Translations under genes and position numbers: made by a program
The notes under the pieces: model-generated
Database searches by the model: none
The model's input: the letters and a program-made list of their open reading frames with translations, nothing else
What the model was told of the DNA's origin: nothing
Assembly (NCBI RefSeq): GCF_031081985.1
Contig: NZ_JARWSK010000008.1
Coordinates: 62,001-126,000, forward strand
Reading direction: 5' to 3'
DNA length: 64,000 nt
From: Komagataeibacter xylinus
GTDB taxonomy: Bacteria > Pseudomonadota > Alphaproteobacteria > Acetobacterales > Acetobacteraceae
Part shown: positions 35,553 through 45,356 of the stretch, in pieces
How positions within the stretch are numbered: position 1 is the first letter of the stretch
Layout of the letters: every line of letters begins with the position of its first letter

Positions 35553-35584
35553 CTACTTCCGACAAGATAACTTATCGGAAGTAG
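35553..35584. other. Near-palindromic candidate recombination site
   Basis: Ten-base perfect arms CTACTTCCGA and TCGGAAGTAG flank a 12-base centre that is itself partly symmetrical. Arm and spacer sizes resemble tyrosine-recombinase core sites. It lies in the 435-base gap between the recombinase and the next gene; the rest of that gap shows no gene. Confidence 0.6.
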
Positions 35585-35854
35585 ACTTTTGATCGGTCAG
35601 ATTTAGCCCGGCGGGGTGGTGAGGGGGGAAGAAAGTCTGGAAAACCGCGCCTTTCGGGATCAATCGGGCGCTTTTTTGTTCTCAAAAAACCCATTAACAT
35701 GATACGACATATTATATGACGCGCAAACGCCTTAATATGGTCAGGGTCAGGCGGTGCGGTTGCCCGCTGAGGATGGGCAGGCTGCCGTCTTCGAAAGCCC
35801 GTTCGGGATCGGCCCGCAGGGCGTGCAGGCTGGAAAACTGCGGATCCCATCAGA

Positions 35855-37192
35855 ATGGCTGAGACCGGCCGACCGCTGCAGGCGGCGCGGCCCCCGACCG
35901 GCCTGTCGCCGGCCACGGCACGGGCCTATGCGGCCTCCTGGCGCGCCTTTGTCAGGACCCAACCAGCCGATAGCGGCTTTCCGGTCGGCCCTGTTGCGGT
36001 GGCAGCGTGGCTGCACGCTCGGGCCAAGGCGGGACGGCCGCGGCAGAGCCTGGTGGTGGATCGCGCGGCGCTGACGGCATGGTGTGCCGCCAATGGCGAG
36101 GGGCTTGATGTTGCCCTGCCCGCTACGCGGGTGCGCCGGACCGGGGCCGGGGTCGATGCAGCTTCGCTGCTGGCCGCCGCGCGACGTTGCGGGCCCGACC
36201 TGCCCGGTCTGCGCGACCGGGCTTTGCTGCTGCTGACGGTCGCGCTGGACATCGGCGCTGAAGCATTGGCGCGGCTGACGGTGGAAGACATCACCGACAC
36301 GACAGACGGGATGACCGTCGCCCTGCTGCGGCCCCGGTCCGGGCGTCACCAGTTGCGTCGCCTGCGGCGGCGCCGGGATCCGGCCGTCTGTCCGGTGAGG
36401 TCCTGGGCGGCCTGGCGCGATGCCGCGCAACTGCGTTGGGGAGCGGCATTCCGGGGGATCGATGCGCACGGCACCGTCGGGGATCCGCTTTCGGTGTCGG
36501 GGTTCCGGTTCGTGCTGGACCGGGCACTGAGACGTCCAGACCACCCAGCCCACCGCGCGCGGCGAACAAAATCGGGGTCCCCGCCAGAGTCCCCAGTTGG
36601 GACGGCGGCGCGTCGACGCACGACAACGCCCGCCCCGGACTGGGTTCGGACAACGCTGACGGTGAGCGGTCCGGTGGACGTGGTGGCCCGGTTCCGGGCG
36701 GCGGCCCATGGGCCGGGGATCATTCCCTGGCAGGTGGATTTTGACTACGAACAGGCCCGCCTGCTGGCACCGATGGCGGGGAAGGGAACCCAGGCGGTGA
36801 CGCTGGCCCGGCTGCTGCGCCAGGCATCCGAACGCCTGCATCGGATCGCCCTGCAGCATCAGGCGGCGGGCACGCCGTCATGCGCGTTTGACCTACATCG
36901 GCTGGTGCCAGTTCCCGGTCCCATTCTGGAAGCCGGGTCGGACTCCCGCGCGGCGGCGGCATGGCTGCAGGCGCAGTGGGGCACGCTGCTACCGCTGCGC
37001 CGGGTGGAGGTCGAAGCCGTGCGCGATCAGCGCGCCCGCCGCAGTGCCCGGCTGGTCTACCGCTTCTGGTCGGCGGAATGGACACCGTGGCAGGCGCTGG
37101 ACCGGGTGCGGACGGACTGGCCAGAGCTGGTTTTCGACATCCGGCCGCAGTACGCGCGCGCTGATGCCGGGAAGACCGCCGATGCTGCCTGA
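35855..37192 (+). CDS. Degenerate integrase-like protein fused to an unknown domain
   Basis: 445 aa. Residues ~15-230 follow the tyrosine-recombinase plan: SAM-like SPATARAYAASWRAFV, then LPGLRDRALLLLTVALD and LARLTVEDI, closely like its neighbour at 33974. The catalytic arginine (R-R-S-E-L in the neighbour) is replaced (G-A-E-A-L), and no H-x-x-R or tyrosine box follows. Instead a different domain begins near 265 (WVRTTLTVSGPVDVVARF, later WQVDFDYEQARLLAPMA). The gene overlaps scpA by 11 bases. The protein probably binds DNA but cannot recombine; its partner may be ScpA. Confidence 0.75.
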   Translation: MAETGRPLQAARPPTGLSPATARAYAASWRAFVRTQPADSGFPVGPVAVAAWLHARAKAGRPRQSLVVDRAALTAWCAANGEGLDVALPATRVRRTGAGVDAASLLAAARRCGPDLPGLRDRALLLLTVALDIGAEALARLTVEDITDTTDGMTVALLRPRSGRHQLRRLRRRRDPAVCPVRSWAAWRDAAQLRWGAAFRGIDAHGTVGDPLSVSGFRFVLDRALRRPDHPAHRARRTKSGSPPESPVGTAARRRTTTPAPDWVRTTLTVSGPVDVVARFRAAAHGPGIIPWQVDFDYEQARLLAPMAGKGTQAVTLARLLRQASERLHRIALQHQAAGTPSCAFDLHRLVPVPGPILEAGSDSRAAAAWLQAQWGTLLPLRRVEVEAVRDQRARRSARLVYRFWSAEWTPWQALDRVRTDWPELVFDIRPQYARADAGKTADAA

Positions 37193-37958
37193 CAAGGACG
37201 AAGACTGGGGTGATCCGCCGCGTCGGCTAGCGCGCGCGGTGGTGCCCGAGTTCCATGTCGAGGGGTTTGACGGGCCGCTGGACCTGCTGCTGGATCTGGC
37301 GGAGCGGCAGCGTCTGGATCTGGGCGTGCTGTCCATCGCGGATCTGGCAGCCCAGTTTGTCGCTGAGGCGGAGCGACTGGCCCGCACGACGCCGCTCATG
37401 CAGCGCGCGGACTGGGTGATCTGGATCGCCCGGCTGGTGTTCCTGCGTTCGCGGTTACTGTTTGCCACGCAGGCGGAAAAACAGCTTGCCGAAAATGAGG
37501 CGCGCCGGACGGTCGGCCAGATCGAGGGGCTGCTGGAGATGCGCGCAGCGGCGGACTGGCTGGAGGCGCGACCGCAGCTTGGCGTGTCGGTTTTTACACG
37601 GGGCGGAACAGACGCGGATCGTAGTGTTTCTGTACGGCAGGGGACGTATTTCAGTCTGATGGAAGCCTGTCTCGGTGCGCTGGAACGGGAATTGGTGAGG
37701 GTCGAGACATCCGTTCCGATCTATCGGATCGATGTGCCCTCCTACTGGCGTGTGACCGATGCATTGGCTTTTATGCGAGCGAAAATGAGAAACGGAACTC
37801 TCCGAAGTATATGGGATTGTGTTCCTGCGACGCGGTCTAGTCAGCCTGAGGGACTAATCGCTCGTCGAGCGGCCGTCGCTGCGACGTTTATGGCTGGACT
37901 TGAAATGGTGCAGCGAGGAGAGGTATCGCTTGGCAGCCTCATATTTCCCGCGGAATGA
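37182..37958 (+). CDS. scpA: ScpA-family condensin kleisin subunit
   Basis: 258 aa from an ATG at 37182 inside the end of the previous gene (11-base overlap, translationally coupled). Typical ScpA features: EGFDGPLDLLLDLAERQRLD at residues ~25-45, then the coiled N-terminal SMC-contact region and a C-terminal winged helix. Kleisins bridge SMC heads together with ScpB; neither smc nor scpB is nearby. A plasmid copy coupled to an integrase-like protein suggests a specialised DNA-binding role instead of chromosome condensation. Confidence 0.8.
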   Translation: MLPDKDEDWGDPPRRLARAVVPEFHVEGFDGPLDLLLDLAERQRLDLGVLSIADLAAQFVAEAERLARTTPLMQRADWVIWIARLVFLRSRLLFATQAEKQLAENEARRTVGQIEGLLEMRAAADWLEARPQLGVSVFTRGGTDADRSVSVRQGTYFSLMEACLGALERELVRVETSVPIYRIDVPSYWRVTDALAFMRAKMRNGTLRSIWDCVPATRSSQPEGLIARRAAVAATFMAGLEMVQRGEVSLGSLIFPAE

Positions 37959-38060
37959 CGTGCGGACGTGGGCATTGTATGTCGCTTTACCAACAGCGTG
38001 CAGGAACGATTAGATTGCGCGTGCTTTCCACTGAAGCCGACCATGGTTTACACGGACAAT

Positions 38061-38080
38061 CCCACCCAGAATGGGGTGGG
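38061..38080. terminator. Possible hairpin after scpA
   Basis: Seven-base arms CCCACCC and GGGTGGG around a six-base loop, about 100 bases past the scpA stop and no T run. The rest of 37959-38291 is AT-rich and empty. Confidence 0.35.
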
Positions 38081-38291
38081 CATTCACGATACGGTATTCC
38101 TTGAAAGGGAGACAAAAAGGCTCAATCAATGTCCTCAAATTGTCAAATAGTAAGAACGAGCTGCTCTTTTGGTTGTCCCCATGAAAAAATCTAAATCATT
38201 AACTACCACTTATCCCAACAAATTAATAGGTTCCGGACTCAAGAATAAATCATAATGAAATCGACATTGAAATGCGAACGTGAAACGCTCA

Positions 38292-40328
38292 TCATACCTC
38301 TGGTGTCTGTGTCAGCGGTATTTTTGCGACATTGTCGCACAAATATAAAACTGAAACTCTTAATCCTTCCTTAAATAGAGGCGAACCACCGGATTGTTTC
38401 ACGGTAGTTTTAAGAGCCTCGCTTAGTTCATGAAACCACGTAAATTCTGGATGTAACGCACCGCTGGAGTGCACAGTTCTGTCGAATCGTTCTTTCATAC
38501 AGCTAAGAAAATAAATCCTCTGATCGGGGGGAAGATTAATAATTTTCTTAGAAAATGTTATCGCATCTAGATGTTGCAGAATAGGTGTGTGCTCGTACAC
38601 GGCTGGAGCTTCGCTTACGCGAAATAGAAGTGAGATAAGCTTATTGACATTTCCAGGTAATAACTCATCAAGTTCGTGAGATTTTATTTTAAGGCCTCTA
38701 TTCCGCCATAAATTTTTCTCACTAAAGTAAAACTCCTTCACTTCCCTAAACTCGGGAGTTCCTTCTTCGCTGAACTGTCTACCGAAAGGAGCAAAAAAGA
38801 AGGGATCGGCACGACTATCAAACGCCGTCTGGATATCTTTCTCAGTCAGTATTCTTTTAGCAAAAATATCACGGATGTAAGACTTTACGACGCTAACAGG
38901 ATCATGGCTGTCAAAGCTTGGTTCGCCGATACGGTGGAGCGTCAAATACAGGCTGCAGGCATGTAGCATATCGAGGCCGATAAACTTCCTTTCATTAAAA
39001 TCAAGTGCGAATGCGGCTACAGCACTGACCGCTTCCTGCTCTGACGCCTGGGCGTAATTCCATACACGAAGCCATGAGGGTAGCTCCGTCTCTGCTGTGA
39101 AGCGATTATCCAGCGCCAAAGCCGCATTAATCGACTTTCCTTGGACGGTCCCCCGCATCACTAGTGATTCGAGATCCTCCATCGAAATCAACGATGAATG
39201 CAATACCGCATAATCATACGATTGTAGCCTTTTGCGAATGTTCTCATGTTCCTCGTTCGCTTCTGTCTCGTGCGGCTCCCCACGCCTTCGCTGATCGGCT
39301 GAAAACCATCTTGGTTTTCTCACAAGTTCCACAAAAATCGGGAACGGTATGCCATGCACGCGATTTTCTACTAAGGCGATGTAGACAAGCATGAAGAGTT
39401 CGGAAAGTGCTGCATAATGGCTTTCAGTCCGATAGGCTGGCTTGATTTCTCTAAATAATCCCTCTCCTAGTTGTACGAAGAAGGAAAGCAACCGAAGGTT
39501 AGATGAACCGGCCTTGATAATCAGAGGTGCTAGTCGTTCCCCCAGATATTCGAGAAAATCCCGAAAATCACTATTTTTAATGTTTTTACTAAGACTAGTA
39601 AAAGTTGACTGAAAATCCGCTTTTACTTCGAGCGTTAGACTCACTGTCTTTTCTTTCGTACGCCGGTAATGCTCCGTTTCAGGACTATCGTCATCTATGA
39701 ATTCCTCTTCGTTGGCCAAGAGAACCACTCGATTTTCACCGCTCCCGACAAGTGGGTGGATGGCGGCCAAAACATCCGTCACGGGCATCCTTGCGCGTTC
39801 GATATCATCAAAAACGATGATACGACGGCGTGGTTTGCCATCAGGTCCAAGGCCACTTAAATCGGCGCCCGCCAGCGTCACGCTTCCGCCGGCTTTTCCT
39901 GCTGCTCCATTGCCAACAAGTTCTTTAAGGTCAATTCGTAGTGTGGTTTTCAGGAGGCTTCTCACAACAAAGCCTCCCAGTTGACCAGGCTTACCGGCCA
40001 GAAACGGATGCAATTCGGCGTAAAGGGCGTCTCCGATTTCCGTTGCTGATGTGACTCCAAAAAGCGACACACGCAAAGGGAACCAGCTTGCGTCATCATT
40101 GCTTCGGTTCTGCTTCTTCTCTTCGAAAAACCGGTCTACTAGCCATGTTTTGCCGCAACCCCATGTTCCTCGGAGCATCAACGCAAACGGCGCCACATCT
40201 TCCCCATAGCAATATTCGTCTAAAGCTCGGACCAAATCATAGTTAGGGCCGGTCCACGCCCATTGTTCGGTAGTTCTTCTCTTCTCTGAGGCTGTTATGC
40301 TGCTATTTGTTTTTTGTATCTTTGTCAT
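38292..40328 (-). CDS. KAP-type P-loop NTPase
   Basis: 678 aa from an ATG at 40328 with GGAGGA seven bases upstream; the frame runs on but has no better start. Walker A is GTWGCGKT (residues 54-61), Walker B IIVFDDIER near 170, with the long middle region and helical C-terminus of KAP NTPases. I see no membrane segments, unlike classical KAP/PifA. Such proteins occur in antiphage and plasmid-exclusion settings. It stands alone, so any partner must be elsewhere. Confidence 0.8.
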   Translation of the reverse strand: MTKIQKTNSSITASEKRRTTEQWAWTGPNYDLVRALDEYCYGEDVAPFALMLRGTWGCGKTWLVDRFFEEKKQNRSNDDASWFPLRVSLFGVTSATEIGDALYAELHPFLAGKPGQLGGFVVRSLLKTTLRIDLKELVGNGAAGKAGGSVTLAGADLSGLGPDGKPRRRIIVFDDIERARMPVTDVLAAIHPLVGSGENRVVLLANEEEFIDDDSPETEHYRRTKEKTVSLTLEVKADFQSTFTSLSKNIKNSDFRDFLEYLGERLAPLIIKAGSSNLRLLSFFVQLGEGLFREIKPAYRTESHYAALSELFMLVYIALVENRVHGIPFPIFVELVRKPRWFSADQRRRGEPHETEANEEHENIRKRLQSYDYAVLHSSLISMEDLESLVMRGTVQGKSINAALALDNRFTAETELPSWLRVWNYAQASEQEAVSAVAAFALDFNERKFIGLDMLHACSLYLTLHRIGEPSFDSHDPVSVVKSYIRDIFAKRILTEKDIQTAFDSRADPFFFAPFGRQFSEEGTPEFREVKEFYFSEKNLWRNRGLKIKSHELDELLPGNVNKLISLLFRVSEAPAVYEHTPILQHLDAITFSKKIINLPPDQRIYFLSCMKERFDRTVHSSGALHPEFTWFHELSEALKTTVKQSGGSPLFKEGLRVSVLYLCDNVAKIPLTQTPEV

Positions 40329-41208
40329 CTGTCTTCCTCCAATCGTTATCGCCCGGCCGTTGTGACGAGGCCTGTCTATCTGTAGAACATCTGGATGTCG
40401 GAACGGCAGGTCAGTGGTCGCGACCATGCCGGAAACAGGGCGGTGATCGCCGTTCTCACCGAATCGAATTGAAGCCAGGTTAGGCTTACTCATAGCTGAG
40501 ATTAGAGCAAAAATGGATATTTCGTTCGTTGAACTGGGGGAGAAACTGGCAACGGACGCGGCATCCGCTTTGCGCCGAGCGCGATCTGGCGCTACCTTTA
40601 CCGTCACAATATGACCATCAAAAAAACAGCGTATGCTATACTACCCTACAACCTCACCTCCTCACAGGGGAGGGCAACGTGACAGGCTGCTAGGTTTCTA
40701 AACGTTCTGAGCGTTCGAAATCTGCTGTTGTTACGAAATCCCAGGGTAATGACGCGCTATTCTTACCATACTTGCATAGAATACTTTGACGTGGTCAAAC
40801 ATCGCCTGCCGCCTCCCAGTCTGTTTTCCGCAGGGTAATGCGGTCTCTGCATGACGGAATAAGCAGCGGAATAGGAATTCCATGCATTAGCAGATCTTGA
40901 CAGACGCTGTCGTTGGCATATTCCCGGCCAGCCCGCAGGGCATTCCGGACACTCTATCCAGTCCACCGATAAAAGCGACATACACTCAGTTCCACGTGCC
41001 GTAGTGCTCGTGCGTGGCGCGTCAGGGGTAACCCATAAACGGGTCAGTCGCAGCCTCTTCGTTATTCGTCGGATTGTCGCACCATGCATAATTCATTATT
41101 CTTCCTCTCCACGGCACTACTGAATAAAATATCAAGACAATTTGACAACTATTTTCAATTCGACTTAAACTATTTTCACCATTGACTGCAGGGTGTTTTT
41201 TTCACTTT
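40329..41208. other. Gene-free stretch between the NTPase gene and the IS
   Basis: About 880 bases. Minus-strand frames here (for example 40763-41089) lack recognisable motifs and ribosome sites. It may include decayed mobile DNA, but I cannot identify any. Confidence 0.4.
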
Positions 41209-41212
41209 CTAG

Positions 41213-42039
41213 GATCAGGACTCATAGCCAGAACATGACGGTTGCGGCGAGGCAGATCGCCGAGAAGAATACGGTGGGGCATCTGTCATAGCGTGTCGCG
41301 ACCCGTCTCCAGTCCTTGAGCCTCCCGAACATGATCTCGATACGGCTGCGTCTTTTGTATTTCCGCCTGTCGTATTTTATGGGTTTCCTTCGGGATTCCC
41401 GTCCCGGAATGCAGGGTTTGATCCCTTTCTCCTCCAAGGCATCCCTGAACCAGTCAGCATCATAGCCCCGATCTGCCAGCATCCATTCGGCTGGTGGAAG
41501 ACCGTCCAGAAGGGCAGCCGCACCGGTGTAATCACTGATCTGGCCTGCCGTCATGAAGAAGTCGAGCGGACGTCCGTTCCGGTCGGTGACGGCATGCAGC
41601 TTCGTATTCATCCCGCCTTTGGTGCGCCCAATCAGACGGCCTGGAGCCCCTTTTTTAACCGCAGGCTCGAAGCTGTGCGATGTGCCTTGAGATAGGTCGC
41701 ATCAATCATGATCGTCTGAGGCTCTGCCTTGCCGGTAGTCAGTCCCTCCATCATGCGGATGAATATCCCCATAGCACTCCGGCGCTTCCAGCGATTGTAG
41801 AGCGTCTTGTGTGGACCGTATTCCCGGGGTGCATCACGCCAACGCAGACCATTTCTGTTCACGAAAATGATCCCACTCAACACACGACGGTCATCAACGC
41901 GAGGTTTGCCATGGCTCTTCGGAAAAAAGGGCCGCAGACGCTCCATCTGCTCGTCCGTCAGCCAATACAGGTCACTCATCTTCAGTCTCCTCAAGGAGCC
42001 TGAATCACATCCGGCCACTCATATCAATGGGTCCTGAGC
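41213..42039 (-). mobile_element. IS5-family insertion sequence (IS427-like)
   Basis: 827 bases. The ends read GATCAGGACTCAT on the left and, read inward from the right, GCTCAGGACCCAT, an imperfect terminal inverted repeat. Each end is flanked by CTAG, consistent with duplication of a CTAG target as in the IS427 group. It carries one split transposase gene and sits directly against an older relic of a related element. Confidence 0.88.
41222..41979 (-). CDS. IS5-family transposase made by -1 frameshifting
   Basis: Two frames: the first from an ATG at 41979 (MSDLYWLTDEQMERL) to a stop at 41632, the second down to 41222 (with HAVTDRNGRPLDFFMTAGQ and the DRGYDADW and R-x-x-I-E DDE boxes). The second frame is -1 relative to the first, and the slippery heptamer A AAA AAG lies at 41656-41650 just before the first stop. 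The first protein holds the helix-turn-helix and the first catalytic Asp (IMIDATYLKAH). The gene looks intact. Confidence 0.88.
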
Positions 42040-42043
42040 CTAG

Positions 42044-42385
42044 AGCCGCGATGTTCCGGTGTAACTTTGTTTCTCGGCTGGCGGGTTATCCTCCCTCTGC
42101 AGGAAATTACCCTTGCCGCGCCGGCGTTTCCAACGATTATAGAGCGTCTTGCGTGGCCCATATTTCTTTGGATCTTTTTGCCGGCGCCAGGCGGCGCCGA
42201 TTAACAGAGATGATGCCGCGCAGCACGCGACAGTCATCGGCGAAGGGTTTACCATCGCCTGCTGGGGGAAAGGGGCGCTACCTGCGTTTCATTTTCTCGC
42301 CCATCAAACAATACAGGTCGCTCGTCTTCCGCCCCCTACCGGAGCCTGAATCAGATTTCCGTCCGCAAATTCATGGATACTGAGC
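42044..42385 (-). pseudogene. Relic of a second IS5-family element
   Basis: On the minus strand, KKYGPRKTLYNRWKRR matches the first-frame transposase of the neighbouring IS, but frames are broken and the catalytic half is gone. The right end keeps ATGG and TGAGCC of the terminal repeat followed by CTAA. It is a truncated, decayed element next to the active one. Confidence 0.75.
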
Positions 42386-42390
42386 CTAAG

Positions 42391-42899
42391 TGCGGGCGTA
42401 GCAGAAAAGTCGAATGTGGGTATTAACTTTTCCAGAGCTTTGGACCCGAATAAAGCAGCCAGATTATGTTTTGATGCTATCAAACAGGCTTTCGTATTCA
42501 ATTTCATATGATCAGGGATGCAGGCGCAACAAGGCTTCGGCTCAAGTCTGGCTAGCCCACATTATGTCTGGAATGAATAAGCAGGACGCGTGAAGAAACT
42601 CTCTTTCGCCTAAAAACGGGGGATATCCGCCAAATATTCTGTGATCGATTATTAATGTTTTTCGATTATCTATATCCCGTCATAACTATACGTAACCTGC
42701 CAATGCTCCGGTTATAAACGCTGTTTATGATCTTATGTATAATCTGTCTTGGACGTCATGCGTCTGATTGATCTACTACGGTTTCCAAGACACCGCAGCG
42801 TGAACCCGTCGTTCAGGTCGGCACATTGCTTGCGGGATCACTATGCCGAGAAGCTGTTTATAATTTTACGCCTCTCGCCATAAGTTTTGGAAAGTATAG
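42391..42899 (+). promoter_or_regulatory. Upstream region of the cio operon
   Basis: About 510 bases with no gene. A perfect TATAAT at 42859-42864 could be the -10 of the cioA promoter; no well-spaced -35 is evident, which may mean activator control. I found no clear FNR-type palindrome. Confidence 0.4.
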
Positions 42900-44333
42900 A
42901 TGCAGTACGCACATGACCCGGCGCTCCTTCTGGCGCGCTTTCAGTTCGCCTTTACCGTAGGCGTCCATATCATCTTTCCAGCCTTTTCAATCGGACTGGC
43001 AGCCTATCTGGCGGTTCTGGAAGGGCTATGGCTCAGGACCGGACGCCCTGTATTCCTTGACCTGTACCGATACTGGATCAAGGTGTTCTCCATTGTTTTC
43101 GGCATGGGCGTGGTGTCGGGACTGGTCATGTCGTATGAGTTCGGCACGAACTGGTCGATCTTTTCGAAAAAAGCAGGGCCGATTACAGGCGTGCTTCTGT
43201 CCTATGAAGTCATGACTGCCTTCTTTCTGGAAGCAGGCTTCCTTGGCGTCATGTTGTTCGGCATGAACAAGGTGGGGCGCAAACTGCATTTTGCGGCCAC
43301 ATGCTGCGTGTCGGTTGGCACACTGATTTCCATGACATGGATCCTGTCGTCCAATTCATGGATGCAGACGCCGCGCGGCTACACCATCGACCCCGCCACG
43401 GGTCGGTTCATGCCCGCGGACTGGCTGGCCATCATCTTCAACCCGTCCTTTCCGTTCCGCCTGGTGCATATGGGTCTGGCGGCCTTCCTGTCGGTGGCCT
43501 TCATCGTGGGGGCCACGGGGGCGTGGCATATGCTCAAGGCCCGCAAGGCAGGAAAGATCTCCAGCGAGCCGGTGCGGGTCATGTTCTCCATGGCCATGTG
43601 GATGGCGGCGATCGTAGCCCCGCTCCAGATCCTTGCTGGCGACGCGCATGGCCTGAACACGCTCAAATACCAGCCCGCCAAGATTGCGGCGATGGAAGGG
43701 GACTGGGTCTCGGAAGATCATGCGCCCGAACTGCTGTTCGGCATTCCCAACATGAAGACCGAGCATACGGATTATGCCGTCAAACTGCCGCTGGCCGGAT
43801 CACTGATCCTGACACACAGCCTGAACGGCAAGGTGCCGGGCATGAAGGACTTTCCGCGTGACCAGCGGCCGCCTTCACCGGTCATCTTCTTCTCCTTCCG
43901 CATCATGGTGGCGCTTGGCATGCTGATGATGCTGGTGGGGCTATGGTCACTCTGGCTGCGACGGAACAGCACCCTGTTCACCAACCCGGTCTTCCACCGT
44001 GTCGCACTCTGCATGGCACCGGCGGGCTTCCTGGCCCTGCTGTGCGGCTGGATCACGACCGAAGTGGGGCGTCAGCCCTGGACGGTCTATGGCCTGCTGC
44101 GCACGTCTGACAGCGTATCGCCGGTTGCCCTGTCTTCCCTGGCGTTCTCGATGACGGCGTTCGTGGTGGTCTATGTGCTCGTGTTCGGCTCGGGGCTGGG
44201 CATTCTGGTCCGCATGCTGGGCCGCGCGCCTCAGGAAGGCGAGCACGCGACCCCGCCCGACCACGCTACCGAGATTCTGGCGGCCCGCATGCATCCGGGC
44301 GTGATTGATCCCTCTACTGGCAAAGGAGCCTGA
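42900..44333 (+). CDS. cioA: Cyanide-insensitive bd-type quinol oxidase subunit I
   Basis: 477 aa, polytopic membrane protein. The conserved GRQPWTVYGLLRT and the N-terminal LARFQFAFTVGVHIIFPAFS with its haem-ligand histidine identify subunit I; the short quinol loop indicates the CIO subtype (CioA), which is less sensitive to cyanide than CydA. It transfers quinol electrons to oxygen at the inner membrane. cioB follows at three bases. In acetic acid bacteria such an oxidase is a known second branch of the respiratory chain. Confidence 0.93.
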   Translation: MQYAHDPALLLARFQFAFTVGVHIIFPAFSIGLAAYLAVLEGLWLRTGRPVFLDLYRYWIKVFSIVFGMGVVSGLVMSYEFGTNWSIFSKKAGPITGVLLSYEVMTAFFLEAGFLGVMLFGMNKVGRKLHFAATCCVSVGTLISMTWILSSNSWMQTPRGYTIDPATGRFMPADWLAIIFNPSFPFRLVHMGLAAFLSVAFIVGATGAWHMLKARKAGKISSEPVRVMFSMAMWMAAIVAPLQILAGDAHGLNTLKYQPAKIAAMEGDWVSEDHAPELLFGIPNMKTEHTDYAVKLPLAGSLILTHSLNGKVPGMKDFPRDQRPPSPVIFFSFRIMVALGMLMMLVGLWSLWLRRNSTLFTNPVFHRVALCMAPAGFLALLCGWITTEVGRQPWTVYGLLRTSDSVSPVALSSLAFSMTAFVVVYVLVFGSGLGILVRMLGRAPQEGEHATPPDHATEILAARMHPGVIDPSTGKGA

Positions 44334-44336
44334 GGC

Positions 44337-45356
44337 ATGATGGACTTTGCATACTGGCTCCCCATCGTGTGGGCCGTCATACTGGTGGCCGCCATTTCGA
44401 TCTATGTCGTCCTCGATGGCTTTGACCTTGGGATAGGGATGCTGTTCGCACTTGAACGCCACCCGGACCGTCGGGATGTGATGGTCAACACCATCGCCCC
44501 CGTGTGGGATGGCAACGAGACGTGGATGGTACTGGGCGGGGCGGTGCTGTACGGCGTCTTTCCCGGTGCTTATGCCACCTTGCTGCCAGCCTTCTACCTC
44601 CCTATCGTGCTGATGCTGCTTGCGCTGATCTTCCGCGGCGTGGCGTTTGAATTCCGTGTCATGACACGCGATACGGGCAGGGAAGGGATGTGGAATGCGG
44701 GCTTCATGGCCGGCTCCGCCATCGCTGCCTTCTGCCAGGGCGCGATCCTCGGCGGCGTGGTGCAGGGCATAAGGGTGGTCAATGGCGCCTTTGCCGGTGG
44801 CCCACTCGACTGGCTGACCCCGTTCAGCATCCTGTGTGGCCTGTCCGTCATGTGTGGTTATGCCCTGCTGGGGGCGACATGGCTGATCTGGCGCACCACC
44901 GGCGTGCTGGAGGAATCCTGCCGCCGCTGGGCCGCCCGGCTGGCCGTGGGCCTGTTCATCGGCATTGTCGCGGTCAGCCTGTGGACACCGCTGCTGCATG
45001 CCCCCTACCTGCGCCGTTGGACCGACTGGCCCAACATCGCGCTCGTCGCCCCCGTGCCGGTTCTGGTGGTCGTGCTGGCCGTGCTGTTTGTCATGGGGCT
45101 GCGCAGGGGCCACTCGAAGGGGCCCTTCCTGTGCGCGCTGGGCTGGTTCTTCCTGTGCCTGTCCGGTCTGGGCATTACGGTATGGCCCTATGCCGTGCCG
45201 CCGGGCCTGACGCTGTGGGATGTGTCTTCCCCGCCATCCAGCCAGTTCTTCCAGCTGATCGGCACCGCCATCCTGCTGCCGATCATCCTGACCTACACGA
45301 TCTATTCCTACCACGTCTTTCGCGGAAAGGTGACGGAAACCGATGGCTATCACTGA
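44337..45356 (+). CDS. cioB: Cyanide-insensitive bd-type quinol oxidase subunit II
   Basis: 339 aa, nine or so membrane segments. WAVILVAAISIYVVLDGFDL at the start and APVWDGNETWMVLGG are hallmark subunit II sequences. It pairs with CioA to hold the haems and is co-transcribed with it. The end overlaps the small third gene by 14 bases. Confidence 0.93.
   Translation: MMDFAYWLPIVWAVILVAAISIYVVLDGFDLGIGMLFALERHPDRRDVMVNTIAPVWDGNETWMVLGGAVLYGVFPGAYATLLPAFYLPIVLMLLALIFRGVAFEFRVMTRDTGREGMWNAGFMAGSAIAAFCQGAILGGVVQGIRVVNGAFAGGPLDWLTPFSILCGLSVMCGYALLGATWLIWRTTGVLEESCRRWAARLAVGLFIGIVAVSLWTPLLHAPYLRRWTDWPNIALVAPVPVLVVVLAVLFVMGLRRGHSKGPFLCALGWFFLCLSGLGITVWPYAVPPGLTLWDVSSPPSSQFFQLIGTAILLPIILTYTIYSYHVFRGKVTETDGYH

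Noticed and set aside
35747-36859. 370-aa minus-strand frame opposite the integrase-like gene
   Set aside because: It is Arg/Pro/Gly-rich low-complexity translation typical of a shadow frame; the plus-strand frame has recombinase-like motifs.
40763-41089. 108-aa minus-strand frame
   Set aside because: No motif, no clear ribosome site, and the region looks non-coding.
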